DNA of 64,000 nt from Tritrichomonas musculus (taxonomy: Eukaryota; Parabasalia; Tritrichomonadida; Tritrichomonadidae), in assembly GCA_039105265.1 (NCBI GenBank), contig JAPFFF010000012.1:930001-994000 (forward strand). Direction: 5' to 3'. Both the position numbers and the translations under genes were made by a program. Position 1 is the first letter of the stretch; every line of letters begins with the position of its first letter. This document shows positions 11,806 through 20,755 of this stretch, in pieces. The notes beneath the pieces were generated by a model, which saw only the letters and a program-made list of their open reading frames with translations, was not told the origin of the DNA and did no database searches.

Positions 11806-12551
11806 ATTATTTATTTAATAGAACGCATTCAATATATTATTCGTATTTTGGAGTTGAAATAGTAATAATTGCATGAATTTAGATCTTTTTAGAAAAAATC
11901 AATTTTTTCGGAAAAATTATAGCAGATAATTATTATATGTAATTATATCAAGTAAATATAATTATTTATCAGTTGAATAAATCAATTCATTGATATTAAA
12001 TTTTAATAGTAAAACATATAATTATCTTTAATATAAGGAAAATTCATATCTAAATTCAGAATGATAAATGAATAAAATAAAAAAAATTGAATATAAAAAA
12101 TAAAATATCGTTCAATTTGACGACTTTTTGAATTATTTTTTTTACTTTGATATTTTTCTTTCATTTGTCGATAAATCGATTTATTTCTGTGTATTTACAC
12201 CACTTCTATCAAACATGTAAAAACGTTTAGAATTAAAAAGTGTCCGTTAGTTCTGAAAAGTTAAACTTTTTGATAACTTGGATTATTAAAACATGAATAA
12301 TGTTTTTCCCCTACGATAGATTTTTATTTTGTTCTATATAAAACTTGCTTAAAAACCAATATAGTATATAATATTTCAAAATGAAGTCGAAACGACGATT
12401 TTCAATAACCGCCAAAGTCGTGCTCCTTTGGTCACTACCCAAAAAAAAAAAAAAAAAAAAAAAAATGAAGAGTTCACGTTTGATGGTTTTATTTCTAGTG
12501 TATTTTTTGGATTATTTTTTATAAAACAATGTTCTATAATTAATTTTTTAA
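11806..12551. other. AT-rich DNA between transposon and next remnant
   Basis: No gene is seen. It holds a poly-A run near 12440-12465. Confidence 0.5.
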
Positions 12552-13270
12552 TCACAAGAATTTTGGCATCCTCTTGATTGTACCGAAGTGATTAATGAAG
12601 CTCAAAGAACTACAATGAACAGAATTCATGAAGCAATTTGTTTTCTCAAAGATATAAAGTCAAATAACTTAGTTCATAAACTAAATAAATACTTCATTAA
12701 TCCTCCTACTCGTCCATGGATTAATGGGATTTTAGAAGAACTAGAATCACATATTATAAATCGAAGATTAGCTGATGAAAAAAGGTTAGATAGCTGTAGC
12801 AACCAGGTTGTTGAAAACTTTTTTCTAAAATTTTCAGATTGTATATGATCATTTAAAAAGTTTCTCTTTTTTGGGGCGGATGAAACATTTGTTGAAGTTT
12901 TGCCTCGTAAAAGTTATGTTGTTCCTGATGACGTAAAAGTTGTATTTTACGAGAAATATCCCGACATGAAGCACATCTCTGCAATGATGGGTCATTGTGT
13001 TGCTGGAAATTCTCTTCTACCATTTATCATTTTAACTAATTTACAGAATTTAACAAATGAACTTGATGAATTATCTCAAACAGAACAAATTTTTATATCC
13101 TGTTCTACTCATATTATATAGCCATACAAGCCTAGAAATCTTTTCTGTTATGGACTTTTCATTTCATTAATGATATCTAAATAAATACAAATGCCAAGTC
13201 TCTCCTGTTCTACTCATATAAGATGGTCACACAAGCCTGGAGAATCCCCTCGCTTTGGAAAGTAAATTGC
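12552..13270 (+). pseudogene. Broken pogo-like (DDE_1) DNA transposase fragment
   Basis: One frame runs from about 12552 through a TGA at 12846-12848 and on to 13121. After the stop it reads FFGADETFVEV, the first catalytic Asp block of DDE_1 transposases, followed by SAMMGHCVAGNSLLPFIIL, a match to the strand after it in that family. The C-terminal half with the other catalytic acids is absent: the frame ends at 13121, and the DNA after it contains a partial direct repeat (13097-13140 and 13204-13248, both starting TCCTGTTCTACTCATAT). It is not the same family as the intact transposase to the left, judging by the residues around the Asp. A dead plain DNA transposon. Confidence 0.6.
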
Positions 13271-13310
13271 CGATTTTAGAGGTAATATGCATAGAAAGTT
13301 TATATTATAT

Positions 13311-13316
13311 AGGGTC

Positions 13317-13359
<43 letters not shown>

Positions 13360-14274
13360 ATCTGAATATATAATGAAAATTAAAATAAACAAATGAATTT
13401 ATTTTAAATTTTATTCAATATATTCTCCATTTATTTCAATAACTTTCTTTAATCTTTCTTTCCAGTTCATAAAAGCTCTTTTTAACATATCGACTGGAAT
13501 TTCAATCAAAATTTGAATTACTACTTGAAAAAGCTCCTCCCTAGAATTGAATGAGTGTCCTTCTTAATTTTTTTGACATACTCAAATAAAAAGAAGTCTG
13601 AAGGCTCCAAATCTGGTGAAAAAGCTGTATGAGACACCTTCTTCATTCCGTAGGTTTCAAGAAAACGATTCTGAGAAGGTCAATTGAAATTGTCACTCGA
13701 TTTTGCTTTTGCAACTCAGAGAGCAGGTGAAGGACCCACTTTAAATGCTTTGATACATAGCCCAAATAATTGGTCAATCGAATATAAATCGTACTTTTTG
13801 GAATGCCAGCCTTCTTTACTATTTGTCATATAGATAAAAAAGGTTCTTCATCGACAGTATTTTTTATTAAGTAATCAACATTGTCCCACTCCATTATTTT
13901 TGGCTCATTTTTGATCGGAGCTGCTTTATTACTAATTTTGAATTCTCTAATAAAACTAGTAACTGTTGAATAACCTACACAGTTTTCATTCAGTACCAAG
14001 AACATTTCTTCATGTATTTGTTTATCATTTTTTCTTTCCAGGTGCAAAAAAATTGCTATTGAACGCTGATCTAACGTCATTAAAAAAATAAAAATAAGCG
14101 GATAAAAAAATTTTATTGTATTTTTTCAAAAGATTCAATATTTTCTTAGTCACTTTTTGAGATAATGATTTCAAAAGATCATTGATAACATCATATTATC
14201 TATACAATATAATAATATATTAAAGCTTAAATAAAACCTTTTATTAATTGAGATCCTTTTTTTTTGGACACCCT
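13311..14274 (-). mobile_element. Internally deleted mariner element (Tvmar-like), 964 bp
   Basis: The ends are AGGGTCC followed by an A run (13311) and, on the right, GGACACCCT (ending at 14274); TA stands outside both (13309-13310 and 14275-14276). The minus strand holds mariner transposase pieces. AGGGT ends, a TA duplication and a short body are those of trichomonad mariners. A run of 38 A at 13318-13355 has grown inside the terminal repeat. The element is shorter than the ~1.3 kb of a complete mariner because part of the transposase is missing. Confidence 0.75.
13411..14080 (-). pseudogene. Mariner transposase remnant lacking the middle of the catalytic domain
   Basis: From the start (14080) the minus strand gives a mariner N-terminus beginning MTLDQRSIAIFLHLERK, then after a stop codon a second helix-turn-helix region (VKKAGIPKSTIYIRL) and KHLKWVLHLLSELQKQNRV, the usual linker. 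It then jumps to SPDLEPSDFFLFEYVKK, the block with the third catalytic Asp, and the C-terminal tail ending NGEYIE. The stretch that should carry the first two catalytic Asp residues is deleted, so this copy cannot make a working transposase. There is also at least one frame change. It resembles the Tvmar family of T. vaginalis. Confidence 0.75.
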
Positions 14275-14450
14275 ATATTTTAATGTTCATTTCCAGAAAA
14301 TTGTCAGTTCAAACCGACACATGTTTAGAGATATTGAGAAAAACTCTTAGAAATAATAGTATATTTTATATGAAAACCTAGAGGAAAAAAAAACTGAAAA
14401 CTACACCAAAAACAAGAGATGAAAGAATTTAAAAGTTCTCAACAAATTAA

Positions 14451-14908
14451 GGGAGACGTTTCTGAGATCTCATAGAATCTAAAAAATAGCTTTACAAATT
14501 CATAAAAATGATCGTTTTTCATTCAATTTTATAATCGAAATTACGTCATGTTTTATGATGTTAATAAATCAATATCATAGGAAATGTAAATTAAAACGAT
14601 TTGTTAAAAAAAGTATGGGAACCAAATTGTGAATTAAATATTTAAAATGAAAAAATTACCCTATTTCACCAAAATTATCATCAATTTGATATTTTAAAAC
14701 AAATAAAGGTTTTATTAAAAAAATTCATTTCCATACTTTTTTGTAAATTTAGCCTTTTATTAATTGACAAAGTATCAATACAAACGATTGCAAATTGAAT
14801 GAGTTATTTTCACTTTTCGATTCCTTCATATTTAACTATGTGTACGTTTAATAGCTTCTAATTTGATGGTCAAATTTTAAATTATATGAGATCTCAGAAA
14901 CGTCCCCC
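14451..14908. mobile_element. 458-bp MITE with TTAA at both ends
   Basis: After TTAA (14447-14450) the left end reads GGGA and then GACGTTTCTGAGATCTCATA; the right end is the reverse complement with one mismatch and is followed by TTAA (14909-14912). The terminal repeats are about 24-26 bases. No coding capacity. Same target type as the element at 5933-6287, but only the GGG and GACGT-like bases are shared. Confidence 0.78.
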
Positions 14909-15495
14909 TTAAAACTTGTTTTTATATGACTATTAAGACAGAGATTTGAAATGCTATATTCTAACAAAACCATTACCAACATTTTGTCAATCAAGGACAT
15001 TAAAATAGTGGAAACAGGTCCTAAAAGAAATTACATTTAAATATTATCATATTGTTTTAAATTTTGAAAGAGTTTCCTCAACATGTTTCAACGAGTTTTT
15101 TCATTACGTGAATGCTAAATTCCTTCCAAAGTGCATCAATTTGAGAAAAAAAAGATATTTATATATTAGTAGCAATATTAAAATTTAACCATTCAATCAA
15201 AGGTTTCTGATATTTGCAAAAGAAATATATTCTACCTCTCAGAAATATTGAAGAATTAAAAGAGTTTAAACCAGTTGCTCAACAAAGATTAAAAAAATTC
15301 AGAAGAGATACAAATTAATCTTAATTTTATCCAATTTACTTCAAATTTTGATCATAAAAAGAAAGGGGATTGCAAAATTAAATTATTTTTTGGGGAAAAA
15401 ATTTTGGCTGAAAAAACCAAAACTTTCTTAGAAAACTTTAAAAACAGTTTTGGTGTTGAACAAGAGAAATATATCATAAATATGGGATTTGGAAA

Positions 15496-15957
15496 CTTTT
15501 ATCTACAGGATATATAACAATTGAACATCAAAGGTTAATAATTAAGACTTTTAATGTCAAAGATTCCACCTTAAAATACTGGATCAAAAACCTTAGATTC
15601 GATAGTAGGTGGATGCCGCATAAAAACAATAATAGAAAAAGAAGATACCCATTTTGTCCTGAACAGGAAGCTGCATTATGCGAAATGGCTAGATAAAGAA
15701 TCGAAACACAATATTATGAAATATCAAATGTAATAACAGGTAATTTGCTATCAGAATCTTATAAAAATATCCACAGAGCAGAAACAAGAGTTAGATCTTT
15801 TTCTGGTTCTAATCATTTGGTTAAGCCTCTTCGTGAAAGGCACAAATTTAGCAGACGTAAAAATCTCAAAAAAAATTTTGTGTATATACAAAAAGTAAAA
15901 ATGATAAAAGTTTGGCAAAACCTGTTTGATTATAATGATAAAAATATTTACTTTTAA
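15496..15957 (+). pseudogene. Transposase N-terminal DNA-binding remnant
   Basis: A frame starting near 15496 reads RLIIKTFNVKDSTLKYWIK and then FCPEQEAALCEMAR, a helix-turn-helix of the kind at the N-terminus of DDE transposases, with an in-frame TAA at 15694-15696. It then continues open to 15957 with a basic stretch (HKFSRRKNLKK). No catalytic block follows in frame. It may belong to the same dead element as the pogo-like fragment upstream, split by later insertions, but this is not shown. Confidence 0.45.
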
Positions 15958-16014
15958 TATTTTTATAAAAAAAATAGTATCATTTACGAAGGAGATTTGT
16001 GTTAAAAAATATTA

Positions 16015-16205
16015 CATCATCATCTTCCCAATCTTATTTTTCTTTATTTTAATCTTTACCGTCTTCATCTTCACCATCATCATCATCTTCTTCTTCTTAA
16101 TCACAGTCATCATCTTTTTCATCTTAGCAATTATCATCTTTTTTTTTCCTTCTTCAAAATCATCATCTTCTTCATCTTCTTTTTCACAATCTTCTTCATC
16201 TTCAT
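16015..16205. repeat. CAT/CTT-rich simple repeat
   Basis: An imperfect run of ATC/TTC triplets. Read on the minus strand it gives a long run of Asp and Glu with Lys, like the acidic tails of several proteins here, so it may be the worn end of a coding region; read on the plus strand it only gives Ile/Phe/Ser runs. A short (TA)n tract follows near 16210-16233. Confidence 0.6.
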
Positions 16206-16406
16206 AATCTTTATATATATATATATATATATATGAACGATAGAAATTTCTCCAGGAAAATAAGGGACGGGACGATGTCCTAAAATTTATTAGAAAATCT
16301 TCCCAGTCTCTACTCGGTTAGTATACCTAATTAAATTAAAGGATGCTTTTTTTTTTTGGTATTTAAATCTTATAATTGGTACAATATATGAAAATTAGAA
16401 TCATTT

Positions 16407-17024
16407 TTGCAAAACCAAAAAGTTCACCCTCAAAATTTGGTGAAAGCGAGGTTTTTTATTGATGGACGGCATCAGAGAGCCAGGTGTCCATCAATGTTTT
16501 TTTCATATTACCCTACGGAATATTTCAGTTTTAAACTGAATAAGGATTCATTTAATAGCCTCTATGTTATTGATTTAAATGGAATAATTCGATACATATC
16601 AGATGCATATCTAGCAGCAAGAAATGACTCTTCAATTTTTTCCATTGAACGAGAAAAAATACTCAAATTTTTAAAGAATTTATTAATATTAGACGGACAT
16701 CCAGATGATCCTGTTATAATTCTATCTGATGGTGGTTTTCCATCCAATTCGGAGGAGATAATTAACAAACAAAAACTTAAATGTTCAAAAGTGCAAACTA
16801 AAATTTTTCAAAGTTCAAGAAACAAAGTTGAACAGACATTTGGTCACCAGGCTAATGTTTTCCGTAGCACACGTCAGAGATTTGAATTTTCATCTAAACA
16901 TATTGATGATTTTCAAAAAGCTGCTGCTTTCTTAGTGAACATTCATATTAAGTTGCATCCTATTAGTTTAAAATACCAAGAAATATTTGAGGCCTATGCT
17001 TTTCAATCAATTGATGAAGAATAA
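16407..17024 (+). pseudogene. C-terminal part of a PIF/Harbinger-like (DDE_Tnp_4) transposase
   Basis: The 205-residue frame has the order expected for a Harbinger nuclease: DGRHQRARCPS (first Asp), YYPTEYFSFKL, VIDLNGIIRYISDAYL, then ILSDGGFP (second Asp) and RNKVEQTFGHQ (the Glu block), ending in the hydrophobic INIHIKL-type helix. So all three catalytic acids seem present, but the N-terminal third of the protein is missing and there is no good ATG or terminal repeat around it. A truncated copy rather than an active gene. Confidence 0.6.
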
Positions 17025-17110
17025 AAAATTATAAATATAAAAATTTCAAAAATTTATGTTTCTAAAATCAATATTTTTTAAGCAATAAAATAAAAATACT
17101 AATTTAGAAT

Positions 17111-18384
17111 TCATGATTGTTTGTTTATTAAAATCTGAAGTGACTGAATCTTATCATTTATTATTTCCAAGTTTCTAATTATTTCTGAATTTAAAGATTC
17201 AATTTTTTTACATTTTAACCAATTGAAAGACATTGATAACATCAAATCATTTTTATGTTCCTGAAAAGTTTTCAATAATTCTGCGTTTCCTGAATATACA
17301 CTTTTTAGATAATTATATGCTGATATGTAAATTTTTTATAATCGTTGTCATATCCCTGCTTCCATTTCATTAAACCTATTAGAATCATTGAGTCGCAAAA
17401 ATGAGCAACATCAAACATTTCATTAATTCCTCGTTGATAATGAATAATATCAGTTTCCATGATGCCTATCAAAATATGTAATTGTTCAATAATGTTTAAT
17501 AAAGCTTCAATATTATTAATTTGACTGTTAATTACCTTATTATAATCTACTAATTGAAAATCTGTGAAATAGAAAGAATTAGGATAAATTGTTAATTCAT
17601 CGCAATAAATAGATGTGATTGATTCTTTTGGTGTATATTCTGAAATTTTTTTGAGGAACATTTCATCTTGCAAAACAGTATCGTACAAATGGGTTATATC
17701 TGTACTCCCAGGAAATGCTTTGGACCGCCAAATGAACCTTAAGTCTGTAGTAAAAAGTAGTAGATATATATATCCATAAAGTTGAATATTATGAAATTTA
17801 TTAAACTTTTGAGATGATATAGATCCAACTAAGGTTTTTGTTTGAAAGCGAATAGGTATTAATATGAATCTTATTTCATTTATGGTTTTTTCATGCCTAT
17901 TCGCTTCCAAAAGATGACTGTGCAGCTCAAATAATGATTTCGAATTATCTATACTATTGTAAATATAAACGAGCGGAATTTCGGGATCTTTATTTGAAGT
18001 TGGTACATATTCATTTATTAATTCAATAATTTTGTGGCATGTATCCGCATGTATTTCTAATATTGGCCTTAAGATTGTACCTTTGATGAGAAAGTATTTG
18101 TCTTGCCATGTTTTACTAAATAATTTGACTTTTTCAACACGACAAATATATGATAAAAATATCATAGCACTTTCTTCTCAAGTAGTTTTTTTCCCATTCT
18201 GGCGTTTATAAATCAATAAAGGCAAAATTTTATCAGCCGTACTATAATCGACACAAAAAATTTTGTAAAATTGATCTTCTTCAAAAAAAAAATTTTTGAG
18301 GTATTTTGTATCTATTAGATAGCGATCTTGATTAATTGGTGTATGTGGCCAATTTCTCGCTTGACTTTTGCTGTATAATTAACA
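17111..18384 (-). pseudogene. Degenerate gene of uncertain family, possibly a transposase
   Basis: A minus-strand frame of 286 codons (17305-18165) continues upstream past a TGA at 18178-18180 to about 18384, and continues downstream in another frame after a slip in an A run near 17335, ending with a stop at 17111-17113. One segment, LLFTTDLRFIWRSKAFPGST, recalls the PGS block after the first strand of Harbinger-type nucleases, but no full catalytic set is seen. The gene has one stop and one frame change, so it is probably dead. A decayed host gene is also possible. Confidence 0.35.
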
Positions 18385-18493
18385 ATAAGTAAAGATTTTA
18401 GGTTTACTTTAAAAAGTAATCAACTTTTTGTGACAAAAAAATTAAAATAAAATTTTAAACTTAACACTATTTGTTTCAAAGATTTATTAAATT

Positions 18494-18796
18494 GCGCTGA
18501 ATCTGATTTCAGGATATTTAATAAAAATCCGGAAATCTAGCTTTGTTATTTTTGAATAGCACTGAATCTGATTTCAGGATAATTGACAAAAATCCGGAAA
18601 TCTAGCTTTGTTATTTTTGAATAGCACTGAATTTGATTTCAGGATATTTCATAAAAATCCGGAAATCTAGCTTTGTTAATTTTGAATAGCACTGAATCTG
18701 ATTTCAGGATAATTGACAAAAATCCTGAAATCTAGCTTTGTTAATTTTGAATAGCACTGAATCTGATTTCAGGATAATTGACAAAAATCCGGAATA
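18494..18796. repeat. 65-bp tandem repeat, about 4.7 copies
   Basis: Units starting G(C)(A/G)CTGAATCTGATTTCAGG begin at 18494, 18559, 18624, 18689 and 18754. The units differ by only a few bases. Each contains CTGATTTCAGG next to a reverse-related AATCCGGAAATC, giving short palindromic potential. It lies just past the degenerate gene and about 800 bases before the lipid transfer gene. Confidence 0.9.
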
Positions 18797-19604
18797 AGAT
18801 ATTTGGAAATCTTTCAGATTAAAAAAAAAAAAAAAAACAAATCATTAAAACAAAATCAATCTGTGAAACAAGAATCTGGTAAACATTTATTTATTTAGAG
18901 TTGGTTAATAATATCTTCGATAATGGGTTTTTTTGAGTTGGTTTGATTTCATGTAAAATTACTACCTTTTAATTTTGCTTTTAAAAATTGAAAAGAAATT
19001 GAGTGGAACATTCAAATTTGAAATAAACCAAAGATTATAAAATTAATATCTTATTTTATAATCTTTTAACTAATAAATCATAATCATAATTCAATAATGA
19101 ACAAAATATATTTTCTATTCAATTCTTTTTTCAATGTAATAACAATAAAATATTTGAGAGGATGATAATTAAAATAATCTATACGTTTACTCTAAAATTA
19201 GTTATATTAATAAATTATTCAGAAAAAATTAAAAATTGGCGAAATATGATATTTATATTATATTTTTATTTATATAGAAAAATTCAATATTAAAAATAAA
19301 CCTTGTTTTTTAATTTGCACCTCCTATTCAAAATAAACTATATTTTCTTCATTAATAAAAAGGTTTCAAAAAGAATATATGCATAATTTAAATTATATAT
19401 ATAAGGTAGTATATTATTTATAATTTTAAAATAAATATAAATGGGTGGTTATCAATATAATGCAATTTTAATTTAAATGGAAGATGCAAATAAAAAAACA
19501 AGGTTTAAATTATCTTATCAATTTTGAAAAGAATATTTTTATATTTTTTATTTAATTCAAAAAAGAAAATTTTCATAAAAAAATAAAAAGAATAAAATAT
19601 GAAT
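18797..19604. other. Gene-free AT-rich DNA before the lipid transfer gene
   Basis: Apart from the inverted repeat at 19297-19506 nothing is seen. Confidence 0.5.
19297..19506. repeat. Inverted-repeat element, second copy of the 4720-4833 family
   Basis: The left arm AAACCTTGTTTTTTAATTTG (19297 on) and the right arm ending CAAGGTTT (to 19506) are inverted copies over about 23 bases. The arm sequence matches the 4720 arm except for a C/T change and a base or two, so the two are one family. The middle differs, as expected for a short non-autonomous element. Confidence 0.5.
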
Positions 19605-19610
19605 TCATTC
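19605..19610 (+). promoter_or_regulatory. Initiator-like TCATTC upstream of the lipid transfer gene
   Basis: The A lies at 19607, nine bases before the ATG at 19616. An earlier ATG at 19599, out of frame and quickly closed, would be left out of a transcript starting here, which supports 19616 as the real start. Confidence 0.5.
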
Positions 19611-19615
19611 TTTTA

Positions 19616-20428
19616 ATGAAGATTTACGAATATAGAGTTATTGTTCCAGTAAACATTGAAAAATATCATATTGGACATAGATACATGAATCTTGAATATG
19701 TTAAAGATGAATCGGGAAATGGAGAAGGAATTGAATTGGTTAAAAATGAAAAATATACAAAAGGAAATGAATCCGGACAATACACATACAAAATATTTCA
19801 CGTAAAATCTAAGATTCCATCATTTATAAGATGGGCAATTCCAGATAAGTATTTACATTTCCATGAAGAATCTTGGAACGCATTCCCACATTATTATACA
19901 GTTGATTTTATACCAGCAATGGGTGATAATTTCCTTCTCCATGTTGAATCCCAGCATATTCCTTACAAGAGTGATATGGAATTCCCAGAAAATGCTCTCA
20001 ACTTACCTAAAGAAGATCTTGAAAAAAGGAAAATTTATTATTGCGATATAGTAGATGGATTACCTCATGACAAAAAACTAGATTTAGAAGGTTTTTCATG
20101 TCCTGAAGCCAATATCACAAAATTAACAGGAAAATCAGGCTCATTCAAGCACGATCAAGTTCCTGAATGGACAAAGAATTACAAAGGAGACATGGTTTGC
20201 TGCATTAAAGTTGTCAAATTCCATTTCCATTGGGGTGGTCTTCAGAAATCAGTTGAAAGCATGCTCACCAAAAAGTCATATCCAAAAATATTTACTGAAT
20301 CGCACAGAAAATTGATTTCTACAGCTAAAGATTGGTATCATTTGACAGAAGATGACATTTTACGTTTAGAAACAGAAGCACAAGAAAAACAAGACGGAGG
20401 TAAAGAATTTGAAAAGGATGAAGAATAA
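19616..20428 (+). CDS. Class I phosphatidylinositol transfer protein (START-like fold)
   Basis: Moves single phosphatidylinositol and phosphatidylcholine molecules between membranes and supplies phosphoinositide kinases. At 270 aa it has the normal single-domain length. Family blocks are clear: the N-terminal strand KIYEYRVIVPVNIEKYHIGH, then YTYKIFHVKSKIPSFIRW, the FHEESWNAFPHYYT block, and near the C-terminus PEWTKNYKGDMVCCIKVVKF followed by FHWGGLQKSVE. The last helix region ends in an acidic and Lys-rich tail. There is no signal peptide or membrane segment, so it is cytosolic. The stop is followed by A (TAAA), the overlap of stop and poly(A) signal described for trichomonads. Confidence 0.95.
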   Translation: MKIYEYRVIVPVNIEKYHIGHRYMNLEYVKDESGNGEGIELVKNEKYTKGNESGQYTYKIFHVKSKIPSFIRWAIPDKYLHFHEESWNAFPHYYTVDFIPAMGDNFLLHVESQHIPYKSDMEFPENALNLPKEDLEKRKIYYCDIVDGLPHDKKLDLEGFSCPEANITKLTGKSGSFKHDQVPEWTKNYKGDMVCCIKVVKFHFHWGGLQKSVESMLTKKSYPKIFTESHRKLISTAKDWYHLTEDDILRLETEAQEKQDGGKEFEKDEE

Positions 20429-20755
20429 ATACAAAAAAATATATTTATATTTAATAAAGATAGAAATATCTCATAATAACTTTTTATAGATTTTTCATTA
20501 TTATTTGATATTCTTAAATGACATGGCCATAATCATTGAAAATGTTTTTAAACTCATTTATCACATTAAATCATTCATATCAGTGATTTTATGCATATAT
20601 TTTAAAAACATATGATTTTGAATTATTTTGATGAGAAAAGAAGTTCAAACAAACATTTCAAATAAGGATTACTTCATTACAATTTTCTTGAAAAACAGAA
20701 ACAAAAAATAGTTCTTTTAAATGTTTATTAATTAAAAAAATATCTAATTAAATTT
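20429..20755. other. Convergent intergenic spacer
   Basis: The two neighbouring genes end towards each other here. AT-rich; no feature recognised. Confidence 0.5.

Noticed and set aside
15926-16207. 93-codon plus-strand frame ending in a Ser run
   Set aside because: It is a translated CAT/CTT simple repeat with no domain or start context.
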